A stretch of 64,000 nucleotides of DNA from Lewinella sp. LCG006 (GCF_040784935.1 NZ_CP160680.1:6553802-6617801), one strand, 5' to 3'; counted from the first letter of the stretch, positions 44,685-54,878 are shown. The notes: generated by a model from the letters alone, not told the origin. Numbers and translations: made by a program.

Positions 44685-47210
44685 ATGGCAAAAAAGAAAA
44701 AAAAACAGCTCCCTTTTGATCCTTCCCCTCTTTTGGTGGCGAATACCAAGACGGAAACCAGTCATCGCTATCCGGATGTCTACCAGACCAAGCAAATCAA
44801 TCAGGTCACTAAGTACCAAAAAATTGATGACAATACCCTGGAAATAACCACTGAGGGAGAAATAAAACTACGCATCGAGCTATGGTCGGATAGCATTTGG
44901 AGAGTTCGTTATGCCGTGGAAAAATTCAGCAGCCAACCTTCCTACGCACTGCACCCGGAGCGAAACCCTGCTGCTGTTGACTTTTTGGTAAAAGAGAGTA
45001 AAACGCACCTTTTTATCGAATCAGCTGAGGTAGGTTGCCGGATTCTTAAGGAGAATTGCCAGATTTCTTTCTATACCAAAGACGATGGAGGTGTCATCCT
45101 GGAGGAGCAGGAGCCTTACCTCCAAAGGTCCACCATCCTCAACGGTACGGATCACCTGCGGGTAAGTTTTAAAGCACCCAAAGAGGAGATCTTTTATGGC
45201 CTGGGTGATAAAACCTGGGACCTCAACTTACGGGGCCGCCATTTCGACAATTGGAACAGTGATGCATTTGGTTACCATAAAGAAAAAGACCCTCTCTACC
45301 GCACCATACCGTTTTACTACGGCTTACAAAACAACCAGGCCTACGGTATTTTTTTGCACAACACCTGGCGAACACACTTTGATTTTGCCTCGCAGAAAGA
45401 CAATACGGTTCGCCTGTGGGCGGAAGGAGGTGAAATGGATTACTTCTTCATTTATGGGCCACATCTGAACCAGGTTGCACAATCGTACCATCAGCTTACC
45501 GGCACACCGGAGTTGCCCCCACTTTGGGCGCTTGGTTTTCACCAGTGTCGTTGGAGTTATTACCCCGAAGCCAGGGTAAGAAAGCTGGCCGATACCTTCC
45601 GTGAACTGCGAATACCCTGCGATGCCATCTACCTCGACATTGACTACATGGATGGCTATCGGTGTTTTACCTGGAACCAGGAATACTTTCCGCAACCGGG
45701 AAAAATGATTCGAGATATTGCAGAACAGGGTTTTCAGACGGTCGTGATGATAGACCCAGGTATTCGGGTAGATAACAACTACCCCGTTTACCAGGAAGGT
45801 GTAGAAAAAGACTACTTCTGCCGGCGAGTCAATGGCGAACTCATGCGCGGGCCCGTTTGGCCCTCCGATTGTGTTTGGCCCGACTACACCCGCGCGGATG
45901 TCCGCGAATGGTGGGGCGAACTTTACCGGGAACTGTACGAGGAAGACAGCATCAGTGGCTTCTGGAACGACATGAATGAACCCGCTGTCTTCAAAGTCAA
46001 CAGCCTTACTTTTCCCGATCATGTCATGCACGGCAACGACGGCCATCCAACGGACCACAAACCGGTACACAATATTTACGGTCAGCAAATGTCACGCGGC
46101 ACCTACGAAGGGCTGAAGGCGATCAAACCTGAGAAACGACCCTTTGTACTTACGAGAGCTTCCTTCTCCGGCGGCCAGCGCTACGCTGCAATCTGGACAG
46201 GTGACAACGTTGCCAGTTGGGAACACCTGGAATTGGCCAATCGCCAGTGCCAACGACTAAGTATCTCCGGTTTTTCGCTGGTAGGTACTGATATAGGAGG
46301 ATTTGTCAATCAACCCGAGCCTGAACTGCTCATTCGCTGGTTGCAACTTGGCGTTTTCCATCCCGTATTTCGTGTTCACTCCATGGGTAACAACATTGAT
46401 GGTGCCGCCGAAGCCGATGCCGACTCCATCAAGGAAGCCGAAGCTACGCTACGCCTGGATCAGGAACCCTGGGTTTTCGGGGAGCCCTACACCAGTCAAG
46501 CTCGGCGCGCCATTGAGTTTCGCTATCGTCTCCTCCCCTATTTGTATACCAGTGTTTACCAAAATGTAAGCTTAGGAACGCCTGTTTTGAGGAGCTTGGC
46601 TTTCGTCGATCAGGCCGATATAAAAGCACAAAAAAGGGAAAATGAGTTTTTGTTTGGCGAACATCTTTTGGTGAGTCCGGTTGTAAAACCCGGCGTAAAA
46701 TCACATACCACCTACCTCCCAAGTGGTGATTGGGTAAACTACTATAATGGAAATCATTACGTAGGACCACGTAATCACCGCCAAGCAGTGGATGTAGATG
46801 CCATCCCCCTTTATGTGCGTGGCGGAGCAATCATCCCCAATTACCCTGTTCAACAATACGTTTACGAACTAAATATCAACACCGTGGAACTTAGAGCCTA
46901 TTACGGAAAAGACCAAGTAGAGAGCAGCTTTTACCAGGACGCTGGCGAAGGCTATGAATATGAAAAAGGTCAGTACCGCCAGCACAAATTCACGACATCC
47001 GCTGGGACCAACAGCTTCCAGATCACCCAAAAGATAGAAGGCCAATACAAGGGCGATTTAGAAGCTTTTGAGATCAAATTATTTGGCCTCCCCTTCGAGC
47101 CACAGCAGCTGTTCATTGACGGCGTTGCTATTCAAATCATTGATAAAGAAGGAGATGCTTACGTGATAGTAGCTCCTGCTGATTTTGAAACGGTGGAGGT
47201 GAAAGGGTGA
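44685..47210 (+). CDS. GH31 family alpha-glucosidase, cytoplasmic
   Basis: An 841-residue GH31 enzyme without a signal peptide; its N-terminus is lysine-rich (MAKKKKKQL). It has an N-terminal beta domain and the barrel motifs DAIYLDIDYMDGYRCFTW and GFWNDMNEPAVF with nucleophile Asp429. The acid/base is Asp507 in IWTGDN. A C-terminal region of the type found in alpha-glucosidases follows. This is the standard bacterial alpha-glucosidase architecture, different from the lipoprotein GH31 at 30409, and it is not part of the rhamnose locus. Hydrolysis of maltose-like or other alpha-glucosides is the likely role. Confidence 0.92.
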   Translation: MAKKKKKQLPFDPSPLLVANTKTETSHRYPDVYQTKQINQVTKYQKIDDNTLEITTEGEIKLRIELWSDSIWRVRYAVEKFSSQPSYALHPERNPAAVDFLVKESKTHLFIESAEVGCRILKENCQISFYTKDDGGVILEEQEPYLQRSTILNGTDHLRVSFKAPKEEIFYGLGDKTWDLNLRGRHFDNWNSDAFGYHKEKDPLYRTIPFYYGLQNNQAYGIFLHNTWRTHFDFASQKDNTVRLWAEGGEMDYFFIYGPHLNQVAQSYHQLTGTPELPPLWALGFHQCRWSYYPEARVRKLADTFRELRIPCDAIYLDIDYMDGYRCFTWNQEYFPQPGKMIRDIAEQGFQTVVMIDPGIRVDNNYPVYQEGVEKDYFCRRVNGELMRGPVWPSDCVWPDYTRADVREWWGELYRELYEEDSISGFWNDMNEPAVFKVNSLTFPDHVMHGNDGHPTDHKPVHNIYGQQMSRGTYEGLKAIKPEKRPFVLTRASFSGGQRYAAIWTGDNVASWEHLELANRQCQRLSISGFSLVGTDIGGFVNQPEPELLIRWLQLGVFHPVFRVHSMGNNIDGAAEADADSIKEAEATLRLDQEPWVFGEPYTSQARRAIEFRYRLLPYLYTSVYQNVSLGTPVLRSLAFVDQADIKAQKRENEFLFGEHLLVSPVVKPGVKSHTTYLPSGDWVNYYNGNHYVGPRNHRQAVDVDAIPLYVRGGAIIPNYPVQQYVYELNINTVELRAYYGKDQVESSFYQDAGEGYEYEKGQYRQHKFTTSAGTNSFQITQKIEGQYKGDLEAFEIKLFGLPFEPQQLFIDGVAIQIIDKEGDAYVIVAPADFETVEVKG

Positions 47211-47336
47211 TTTTTATCGTAAATATTTTATCTTTATCTGTAAGATATATATTTCATCACTTTGGGTATAACTGAATAGTCGTAATTCCTCTTGAAGTCC
47301 GGCTTGTGTTTTGTTTCACCTTCTAGCTCTCTACAA

Positions 47337-48812
47337 ATGAAAAAGTATTTCACGCTCTTGTTAATTTTCATTTTTACTTCCTTTTCTTTAAAGGCCCAAT
47401 ATGAGTTATATGATTTAGAAGACAAGAATCTCTATGCCCAGACCGCTATCAGGACTAGTGATGAAGGTTTACTTTTGATATCAACCATCTCTTGTTATAC
47501 CCCTGGATCAACTACTATTGAAGGCTGTACAACGGCCCTGTACGCTACCAAAGTAAATGCGATTGGAGACACCCTATGGAACACCCAGTTACCGAATTAC
47601 TTCCTTACTGTGGTTCCATTCATTAAAGCTTTCGAAAACGCAGATGGTACTTTCACCCTTTTTAGTAACAAACCTGATAACACAATCTGCAACGGCGTTT
47701 TCGGGTTTCCACCTGCCTACAACTGGTACCGAACAGAAGTATTTAACCTAGATGAAACGGGGCAATTATTAAATAGATTTCAATTCCCTGATGAATGCAG
47801 TCTTTCTACGAAGGAAATTGAACAGCTACCTAACGGAAATTTCATTGCTACCAGTAATTATTCTGAATACGTAGGATCTACTGGAGCATACTACGAAGGA
47901 AGAATAACGATAATGAATAAGAACGGCGACATTCTTCATGAATACACCACTCCATTCATTTCACTAAATAATAGTCAAATCCTTAATTCGGAAGATGATT
48001 TTATCAGCGTTCTATATAAAAGTACCGACGGTAAATTAGCCCTGAGCAACTTTGATGGCAACTTAAATTTGCTTTCAACGCAGATGTCTGAAAATGATCT
48101 CCCTTTCTGTAATGGGCTAACAAATTGTGCTATTCTTGAAGCCTATCAAAACGATGAAGGAGAAATTACTACAATCGCAAAAAAGTATGGTGGCCAACTT
48201 GAAACCCACGTACTGACAAAACTCTCATCAACACTTACCATAGAGCAGCAAAGCATCTACGAATTCGAGCGAGCAAGTACCTATTTATTTTTGGATAATC
48301 AGAATATTCTGATAGGAGAAGGAATTAGGGTTTTCAGTACCTATCAAGAAATTGTCATAAAGAGAATTGATACGGAATTACAGGTTGTAGATTCCGTTTC
48401 TATTACGGATGATAAAGATATTCGTTTGGCCACCATTCTTCCTACCGCCACGGAAGAACTTCAACTATTTGGAACCTATGATTGCTGTAATTCCATAGAA
48501 TCGCCAGCAAAGTTATTTATCCTTGCGGAAGATTTTTTATCTCCAACTATTATATTCTCAAAGGAGGAAATACCGGTTACACTTTATCCTAACCCGACCA
48601 GTGAAGGTGAATTACAAGTAGTGTTCAGCACCCAACAAGTTCAGGGTTACCAGTATCAAATTTACGACGCTCTAGGGAGAAGCCTAGAATCTGGTGAACT
48701 GCCCAATGCCTTCAATACACTTGACATAACTGCATTATCTGCAGGTATTTATGCAATGGTACTTTTTAAAGAAGATCAATTGATAATGACACAAAAGTTT
48801 ATTGTAAGGTAA
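47337..48812 (+). CDS. Secreted protein with type IX sorting domain
   Basis: A 491-residue protein from the ATG at 47337, with a signal peptide ending FSLKAQ. The final 80 residues are a type A T9SS sorting domain: TLYPNPTSEGELQVVF, YDALGRSLESG, LSAGIYAMVLF and MTQKFIVR. It should therefore be moved through the outer membrane and attached to the surface or released. The middle 380 residues are beta-rich with propeller-like repeats (GDTLWNTQLPNY, ELQLFGTYDCC) but match no domain I can name. Local base composition is more AT-rich than its neighbours. Confidence 0.85.
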   Translation: MKKYFTLLLIFIFTSFSLKAQYELYDLEDKNLYAQTAIRTSDEGLLLISTISCYTPGSTTIEGCTTALYATKVNAIGDTLWNTQLPNYFLTVVPFIKAFENADGTFTLFSNKPDNTICNGVFGFPPAYNWYRTEVFNLDETGQLLNRFQFPDECSLSTKEIEQLPNGNFIATSNYSEYVGSTGAYYEGRITIMNKNGDILHEYTTPFISLNNSQILNSEDDFISVLYKSTDGKLALSNFDGNLNLLSTQMSENDLPFCNGLTNCAILEAYQNDEGEITTIAKKYGGQLETHVLTKLSSTLTIEQQSIYEFERASTYLFLDNQNILIGEGIRVFSTYQEIVIKRIDTELQVVDSVSITDDKDIRLATILPTATEELQLFGTYDCCNSIESPAKLFILAEDFLSPTIIFSKEEIPVTLYPNPTSEGELQVVFSTQQVQGYQYQIYDALGRSLESGELPNAFNTLDITALSAGIYAMVLFKEDQLIMTQKFIVR

Positions 48813-48839
48813 TCGTAGGAAAAATGAATATTTTAGGAT

Positions 48840-50201
48840 TTACTCCTTCCCCCTATCCAATCCTTCCTTGTACGCCGCCAGGCAGCGCTCACGCGCCATC
48901 TTGTGGTCAACGATTGGTTCGGGGTATGCTGCGGTGCCGTATTCTGGGACCCAGCGTTTGATGTAGACTTTTTCTTTATCAAATTTCTCCATCTGACTGG
49001 TGGGGTTGAAGATGCGGAAATAGGGCGCAGCATCTGTACCTGAGCCTGCGGCCCATTGCCAACCACCATTGTTGGAAGCCAGGTCAAAATCCAATAGTTT
49101 TTCGGCAAAATAAGCTTCACCCCAGCGCCAGTCGATCAACAAGTGCTTGGTAAGGAAGCTGGCAGTAATCATCCGCACGCGATTGTGCATAAAGCCAGTA
49201 GCATTCAGCTCCCGCATCCCGGCATCGACGATGGGATAGCCCGTTTCGCCTTTGCACCAAGCAGCAAATTCCTCCTCGTTATTGCGCCATTCGATGAAGT
49301 CATATTCGGGCCGGAAACTTTTTCCGGCAACGTGTGGAAAATTGGCTAAAATCTGTGCGTAAAAATCTCGCCAGATCAACTCATTGAGAAAAGTCTCATT
49401 GAGCTGGCTAGCACGGCGTGCTTTCTCCCGGATGGAGATGGTGCCAAACCGAAAATGAATACCCAATCGGCTGGTAGCTTCCAAGGCAGGGTAATCGCGC
49501 TTTTCATCATACTGCTTGATCAAGCCCCGACTAACCGTCTTAGGCGGAATTTCCGTATTGGTGGCATGAAAATCCATTTCCGATAAAGTCGGGAAAGAAA
49601 ACGCTTGATCTGTTTGGTGAAAATTAGAAAAATATTTTTCTGTAGGATAAGGTTTGAAGTAATAAGAAAGTTTGATCTCCTGACCATCCTCCTCCAAGGT
49701 CGCTTCCCGCTCGTCCAGCTTGGCTTTCCAACTTTTGCTATAGGGCGTAAATACGGTGTAAATACCACCGGCCTTCGTCAGGATCTCTTCTTCTTCAAAA
49801 ATGACGTGATCTTTGTAGGTATGAAATGGAAGCTGCTGTTCCTGTAAAAGGTGACCTATCTTTTCGTCCCGCTCCCGAGCGTAAGGCTCGTAATCACGGT
49901 TGGTGTAAACGGCTTTCACCTCGAATTGCTTCAAAATTTCTGGCCATGCCTCTTCCGGTGTACTGTATTTCACTAAAAGATCACTGCCCAGCTCCTGCAA
50001 TTTTTCTTTGATCTCCTTCAAGGTCTGATGGATAAACTCAACGCGGGCATCCGCACGATTAGATAATTTATCCAAGATGTGGCGATCAAAAATAAAGAGC
50101 GGAAGCACTGGCCATTCCCCTTTGAGTGCTTCATAAAGCGCCGCGTTGTCTTCCAAACGTAAATCGCGACGAAACCAAAATATAGAAATACCTTTACTCA
50201 T
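48840..50201 (-). CDS. phrB: Deoxyribodipyrimidine photolyase (cryptochrome/photolyase family)
   Basis: Repairs UV-induced pyrimidine dimers using light, FAD and an antenna pigment. The N-terminal Rossmann-like domain begins FWFRRDLRLEDNAAL. The FAD-binding C-terminal half shows ELIWRDFYAQIL, GYPIVDAGMRELNATGFMHNRVRM, DWRWGEAYFAEKLLDFDLASNNGGWQW and FRIFNPTSQ. Length is 453 residues, normal for class I CPD photolyases. A cryptochrome-like or (6-4) activity is less likely. It is transcribed away from the TPR lipoprotein gene. Confidence 0.95.
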   Translation of the reverse strand: MSKGISIFWFRRDLRLEDNAALYEALKGEWPVLPLFIFDRHILDKLSNRADARVEFIHQTLKEIKEKLQELGSDLLVKYSTPEEAWPEILKQFEVKAVYTNRDYEPYARERDEKIGHLLQEQQLPFHTYKDHVIFEEEEILTKAGGIYTVFTPYSKSWKAKLDEREATLEEDGQEIKLSYYFKPYPTEKYFSNFHQTDQAFSFPTLSEMDFHATNTEIPPKTVSRGLIKQYDEKRDYPALEATSRLGIHFRFGTISIREKARRASQLNETFLNELIWRDFYAQILANFPHVAGKSFRPEYDFIEWRNNEEEFAAWCKGETGYPIVDAGMRELNATGFMHNRVRMITASFLTKHLLIDWRWGEAYFAEKLLDFDLASNNGGWQWAAGSGTDAAPYFRIFNPTSQMEKFDKEKVYIKRWVPEYGTAAYPEPIVDHKMARERCLAAYKEGLDRGKE

Positions 50202-50288
50202 GGCTTTGTAACAGCAAGAAGCAAGCTTAGTTCAGGAAATATTTTACTTTTGAAGGGTATATTTCTTCACTAATCTGTGATTACCAAA

Positions 50289-51041
50289 ATGAGTACCAAT
50301 TACGTTTTACTAATTGCTTTCCTCTTCACCGCTTTTGCGTGTAGCCCCCCCGAACCAAAAGATGAATTGACGCTAATGGAAGAAAGCTTCTACCAGCAGC
50401 CCGATAAAGACAAGGGGCTAGCACTGGTTGCAGCTTACGAAGCCAAGCTGGACACCATGAAAGGAGCTACAGCTGATGAAAAGATTAACCTGCTGAGCAA
50501 GACAGCTACCGTTTATTTCCGGCTAGGTTCCCACGAAGGCTTACAATCAAATTTTGCCCGCCTTTTGCAGGAATTCAACAATGAGCCCAAAGCTACGAAA
50601 GCTACTCAAAATGTACTGGACACCTTGCTGTACAGTATCACCGACCCAACTACCCAACGCTTAGTACCCAACGTGGCCAAGCAATACATCGCATTGACGG
50701 AAATTTACGCGAAAGCGAAACCCGATGCCCCTGAAAGCCCGGAACAATTGTACAAAGCCGGCGAAATTGCGCGCTCCATCGGTGCTTATCAGCAAGCGTT
50801 GAGCATCTATGCTACCATTGAAGGGTTCTTCCCGCAGTACGAAAAAGCACCTAAGGCGCTCTTCATGCAAGGATTCACTTACGCAGAAGACCTTGGTGAC
50901 GAAGAAAAGGCCAGGGAGTTTTACGAAGCATTCATCGCCAAATATCCCAACGATGATTTTGTGGATGATGCGCAAATATTATTAGAAACTTTAGGAAAAT
51001 CGGATGAAGAAATCTTCCAACAATTGGAGAATAAAAAATAG
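50289..51041 (+). CDS. TPR-repeat lipoprotein
   Basis: A 250-residue protein from the ATG at 50289. The signal MSTNYVLLIAFLFTAFAC ends in a Cys suited to lipid attachment. The body is helical with TPR-like repeats near the C-terminus (SIGAYQQALSIYATIEGFFPQYEKAPKALFMQGFTYAED, then EKAREFYEAFIAKYPNDDF), similar to periplasmic BamD/YbgF-like scaffolds. A perfect -7 box TACTTTTG lies at 50245-50252. The last 38 bases overlap the start of the M16 peptidase gene in another frame, so the two are probably translated together. Confidence 0.85.
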   Translation: MSTNYVLLIAFLFTAFACSPPEPKDELTLMEESFYQQPDKDKGLALVAAYEAKLDTMKGATADEKINLLSKTATVYFRLGSHEGLQSNFARLLQEFNNEPKATKATQNVLDTLLYSITDPTTQRLVPNVAKQYIALTEIYAKAKPDAPESPEQLYKAGEIARSIGAYQQALSIYATIEGFFPQYEKAPKALFMQGFTYAEDLGDEEKAREFYEAFIAKYPNDDFVDDAQILLETLGKSDEEIFQQLENKK

Positions 51042-53844
51042 CATTTGCCTTCTCGTAGGTTGTAGCGTTTTGTCGGTCTTGTACGGACAAAACGCTACCG
51101 ACAATTGGCAACATGTGCTCCCTGTTGATACGACGATTCAGCAGGGGGTCCTTGCCAATGGTCTCAACTATTTCATCCGGCCCAACAACGAACCCCGCCA
51201 AAGGGCAGAACTGCGGTTGATCATCAAAGCGGGTTCTCTTCAAGAAGAGGAAGACCAGTTGGGAGTAGCTCACTTTGTAGAGCACATGGCCTTTAATGGT
51301 ACAGCAAAATTTGCCCAAAATACTCTCATTGATTTTATCGAACGCAATGGTTCCCGCTTTGGTGCCGACCTCAACGCCTATACTTCGTTCGCCGAAACTG
51401 TCTATCAGCTTCAGGTGCAGACTGACAGCTTAGCCTTGGTGGATACCGCGCTTCAGGTCCTCGCGGAGTGGAGCAACAAGGTGACTTTTGATCCCGAAGA
51501 AGTAGACAAAGAGCGCGGTGTCATCATCTCCGAATGGCGCAGCAGTCTAAGCTCTAGCCAACGCTTGCAAATGCAGGCTTACCAAACGTTGTTGGCCGGC
51601 TCACGCTATGCTCAACGCTTACCCATTGGGAGCCCTGAACTGATCGACACTGTTCCTGCGCAGCGCCTGATCGACTTTTACCAACGCTGGTACCAACCTG
51701 AAAACATGGCGATTGTGGTGGTTGGTGATGTAAATGCAGCTTGGGTGGAGAAAAAAATTGAAGCTTATTTTTCTACTTTAAGCAACCAAAACTTCCAAAA
51801 AGCAACACCTTACCCACTCAACACTACACCCACAAGACGCTACCTTTTGGCTACCGATGAAGAGGCTGCTTTTACGCGCTGGGAGATTACCTTCCAACTA
51901 GAACCGCAAAAAAATGACCTCAGTCTGGGGACGCTCAATTACCAACTACAACGTTCTCTCTTTGGCAGTTTGCTCAACAAACGACTGGCCAAACTCAAAG
52001 AAACGGCGATTCCTCCTTTCACTTTTGCCTACTCAGGTTTTGCCGCTCTACCGGGCAACTACCATAGCTACCGCCTCAGTGCGCTAGGAACCGCAGACAA
52101 AACCGAAGAAGCCCTGCGGACGGTCATGGAGGAAACACGGCGGGTGATTATACATGGTTTTAGTGAGCAAGAACTGGCTATTGAAAAAAAGGCCATACTT
52201 GAGCAGTATGAACAGATGGTCAAAGAATTGGATAAACGCAGCAGCAGTAGTATTGCCAGTGGTATAAAAAATGCCTTTCTCGAAGGCATCAGCATGGTAG
52301 ATTTAAACGCACTACCCGCAGTGGTAGCAGATTGTCTGGATAATATTTCCTCCGTAGCATTGCAGGAATTGGCCGAAAAAGCTCTGGCTGCTGAGGTACA
52401 GAATATCATTATTACGACCAATTCCGAGTTGGCGCCTACCCTACCAGACAGTGCCGCTTTTTATCAATTGCTGGATAAATTATTGGTCATAGAGCCCGAT
52501 GCATTGGAGGAAACTGGCACTCAAGGCCCCTTGTTTGCAGCCTCGCTACCCTCACAAAATGCCCAAGCGCTTGATCGCGATACTACGCTCCAAATTAGCA
52601 GTTTCGAATTGTCCAACGGCGTGAAAATCTTCTTGAAACCGACTGATTTCAAAAACGATGAAATCCGGTTCATGGGTTTTAGTCCGGGAGGCATTGATCT
52701 TTATGAAGACGAGGATTACCCCAGTGCCCGTCATGCCCTTTCTATTCTGGATCAATCGGGACTGGACACTTTTCGCGAAAGCGAATTGTTGCAACTGCTC
52801 AGCGATCGCCGGGTGAGTGTGAATCCCTACGTGGGTAGTCTTGAAGAAGGCATTTCCGGTAGCAGTAACCAGGAAGATATCGAGACGATGTTTCAATTGA
52901 TCTATCTCTATTTCACTCGCCCACGGTTTGATAGTCTGGCTTTGGCGGCCTACCAGAAGCGTCAAATCGACATCTATGATCGACTGGATGAAGACCCACG
53001 TACAGCTTTTGGCCGTATGGTCATTGATAAAAAATACGACTATCATCTCCGTCGGCCCAGTTTTTCGATAGATGAGTTTGCGGCCATTGACTTGTCTCGC
53101 GCCGAATCCATTTATCGCGAACGTTTTGCCAATGCCGCAGATTTTTGCTTTGTCTTTGTCGGCAATTTCGCACCTGATAGCTTACTTGATCTAGCAACTC
53201 GTTATTTGGGCAACTTACCCGCCAACAAGCAAGACAGTGAGCAATGGCAAGATCGTGGACTCCGACTCAGCAATACCCCAATAGACACCACCGTCATCGC
53301 CGGGCAAACCCCCAAAGCAGAAGTCATTCTGGAGTGGCACGGCGAATTCCCCTACGAAGATCGTGAGACCCGACTGCATTTCTCCGCCTTGCGCGAGCTA
53401 CTGTCTTTCCGCCTGCGCGAAAAACTGCGCGAAGAAATGGGTGGTGTCTACGGTGTGAGAGTAAACATGAGAATGCAGCCCATTCCTGATGCACTCCACC
53501 ACACCTCCATCCGTTTCAATGCCGCTCCCGAAGAAGTAGACAGCCTGATTGCCAAGGTTTACGAAGAAATCAACGCCCTCGCAGCGGGTGATATCCGCTT
53601 GGGCGACCTCGAAAAAATCAAAGCCAGCAGGGCAAAATCCTACGAAGAGGCCATCCGTAGCAACGGCTTCTGGCTCGGGCAAATCGCCCAATGTATCCGC
53701 ATGAAATATGATTTTGAGCGGCTTTACCCCGACTATTACCAACAGCAATTAGATTTGCTGGACGCTGGCAAATTTGGTGCTATTGCGCAGCAGTATTTGT
53801 TGGGGGCTACGCATTTTAAGTTTGTGTTGTTGCCCACGACGTAG
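51004..53844 (+). CDS. M16-family zinc metallopeptidase (two-domain, pitrilysin-like)
   Basis: An exported zinc peptidase of 946 residues with a signal peptide (SICLLVGCSVLSVLYGQ). The inverted zinc motif HFVEH lies at residues 90-94, with the third ligand expected in DKERGVIISEW about 75 residues on. The second half (from about residue 520) is a diverged non-catalytic M16 repeat (FELSNGVKIFLKPTDFK, LREKLREEMGGVYGVRV). Such proteins usually degrade short peptides, such as cleaved targeting peptides. The ATG lies inside the end of the preceding gene. A 12-bp inverted repeat lies within the signal-peptide codons. Confidence 0.93.
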   Translation: MKKSSNNWRIKNSICLLVGCSVLSVLYGQNATDNWQHVLPVDTTIQQGVLANGLNYFIRPNNEPRQRAELRLIIKAGSLQEEEDQLGVAHFVEHMAFNGTAKFAQNTLIDFIERNGSRFGADLNAYTSFAETVYQLQVQTDSLALVDTALQVLAEWSNKVTFDPEEVDKERGVIISEWRSSLSSSQRLQMQAYQTLLAGSRYAQRLPIGSPELIDTVPAQRLIDFYQRWYQPENMAIVVVGDVNAAWVEKKIEAYFSTLSNQNFQKATPYPLNTTPTRRYLLATDEEAAFTRWEITFQLEPQKNDLSLGTLNYQLQRSLFGSLLNKRLAKLKETAIPPFTFAYSGFAALPGNYHSYRLSALGTADKTEEALRTVMEETRRVIIHGFSEQELAIEKKAILEQYEQMVKELDKRSSSSIASGIKNAFLEGISMVDLNALPAVVADCLDNISSVALQELAEKALAAEVQNIIITTNSELAPTLPDSAAFYQLLDKLLVIEPDALEETGTQGPLFAASLPSQNAQALDRDTTLQISSFELSNGVKIFLKPTDFKNDEIRFMGFSPGGIDLYEDEDYPSARHALSILDQSGLDTFRESELLQLLSDRRVSVNPYVGSLEEGISGSSNQEDIETMFQLIYLYFTRPRFDSLALAAYQKRQIDIYDRLDEDPRTAFGRMVIDKKYDYHLRRPSFSIDEFAAIDLSRAESIYRERFANAADFCFVFVGNFAPDSLLDLATRYLGNLPANKQDSEQWQDRGLRLSNTPIDTTVIAGQTPKAEVILEWHGEFPYEDRETRLHFSALRELLSFRLREKLREEMGGVYGVRVNMRMQPIPDALHHTSIRFNAAPEEVDSLIAKVYEEINALAAGDIRLGDLEKIKASRAKSYEEAIRSNGFWLGQIAQCIRMKYDFERLYPDYYQQQLDLLDAGKFGAIAQQYLLGATHFKFVLLPTT
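51063..51097 (+). repeat. Perfect 12-bp inverted repeat inside the start of the M16 gene
   Basis: TAGCGTTTTGTC (51063-51074) is followed 11 nt later by its reverse complement GACAAAACGCTA (51086-51097). It lies 22 bp after the stop codon of the TPR lipoprotein gene and within the M16 signal-peptide codons. An mRNA hairpin here could damp expression of the second gene or protect the first message. No T-run follows. Confidence 0.55.
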
Positions 53845-53953
53845 GTACAACCGACGCCGAACGGAGTAGCATAGACGCATAATGCCCAGTAGGCGCCAGA
53901 ACGCAACCGACCGAAGGTGTATCTCTAAAAACATCCATTCTAACCTTCTATTT

Positions 53954-54403
53954 ATGTCAATCCAAAAGATTATTTCCACAAAATCAAACCTTGTAACTGA
54001 ATTACTTCAAAACATCGCAATTGAAGAGGATTGGGCTAAAATAGAACAATTCACCATCGCTTTAATTGACAACTTTAAAGATCCGAGAATACTACCTGGC
54101 CTAGTGGAGAAAATCAATACTCTGCCCTTCGACGAGGCTAATGCTTTTCTTGTATATGCATGTGGAGAGTATTCCTTGGAAGACTGTAAGGTCTTTTTTG
54201 ACCTTTGGATTGAATTAGTCGCAATGGGAGATTTCCATACGGCATCGAATGCTGGATTTATTTTGGCTAATCTTCCTGAGCCATTTGATTTTAATGAAAG
54301 ACAGTTAGACCAGGCAGAAAACAAGTTGATGCTTGCGCTTAGCAAACCTGTAACAGAGGAAAAGGCTTTGGTAATAAAAGAGGTACTGGAACTGCTGAAA
54401 TAA
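53954..54403 (+). CDS. Small helical protein of unknown function
   Basis: A 149-residue soluble acidic protein from the ATG at 53954. Predicted all-helical, with HEAT-like spacing (ILPGLVEKINTLPFDEANAFLVYACGEY, FDLWIELVAMGDFHTASNAGFILANL). Helical repeat proteins of this size are sometimes immunity proteins or adaptors, but there is no toxin gene next to it. The 109-bp GC-rich stretch before it (53845-53953) holds no gene I can recognise. Function unknown. Confidence 0.65.
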   Translation: MSIQKIISTKSNLVTELLQNIAIEEDWAKIEQFTIALIDNFKDPRILPGLVEKINTLPFDEANAFLVYACGEYSLEDCKVFFDLWIELVAMGDFHTASNAGFILANLPEPFDFNERQLDQAENKLMLALSKPVTEEKALVIKEVLELLK

Positions 54404-54487
54404 ATTAGGGCCCGTTAAACGAATTATTTTTAATCAAAAACGTTTATCTTTATATAAATTCAAACTTATCCAACCAAGCCGAAGATC

Positions 54488-54748
54488 ATGGGCGTTGATG
54501 TGATGAAGCAGCAGTTAATTGAGCGCATCCAGAATGGGGACGAACTACTTATCCGGGTGATATTCGCAGTGAGTGAGGCTTTGGAGGAAGATATCAGCCA
54601 AGAAGAAGTTCTGACTATCCTACCGCCTGCGGGGTCACGTATTACAATGAAAGAACTCATTGCTGAAATCGAGGAAGCAGATGCAGAAATCGACCGTGGG
54701 GAATTCCTGACTTCTGAAGAACTGGAAAAGGAAATGGAACAGTGGTAG
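54488..54748 (+). CDS. Orphan antitoxin-like protein
   Basis: An 86-residue acidic helical protein. Its layout matches the antitoxin encoded at 54879: an N-terminal pair of helices (LIERIQNGDELLIRVIFAVSEAL against VHQLVDEIDERLLKAVFLMM), then a Gly-containing link, then a C-terminal EIDRGEFLTSEELEKEMEQW that parallels AAKQGNYITVEELAKRSKKWL. No toxin gene follows it. A -7-like box TATCTTTA (54445-54452) preceded by AAACGTT resembles the one before the second antitoxin. It may be a duplicated copy that lost its toxin, or an anti-addiction antitoxin. Confidence 0.6.
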   Translation: MGVDVMKQQLIERIQNGDELLIRVIFAVSEALEEDISQEEVLTILPPAGSRITMKELIAEIEEADAEIDRGEFLTSEELEKEMEQW

Positions 54749-54878
54749 ATAAGCTTTTTAAAGTAGTCTTCTCCTGAAACTCTAAGAAGCAATTAAGGGT
54801 AACCTGTAAGCGAAAGCCCAACTCACACATTATTTAACCTGATAAAACGTTATATTTAGGATCGTAAAACAAATGCTT

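Noticed and set aside
43639-47210. Including the PfkB kinase and cytoplasmic GH31 in the rhamnose/glycan locus
   Set aside because: They lie beyond the HsdR-like, LysM and CNNM genes, have no shared promoter word, and the GH31 lacks a signal peptide; they look like a separate alpha-glucoside unit.
53845-53953. GC-rich stretch after the M16 gene considered as a repeat or small RNA
   Set aside because: No convincing hairpin, promoter or second copy could be found by eye.
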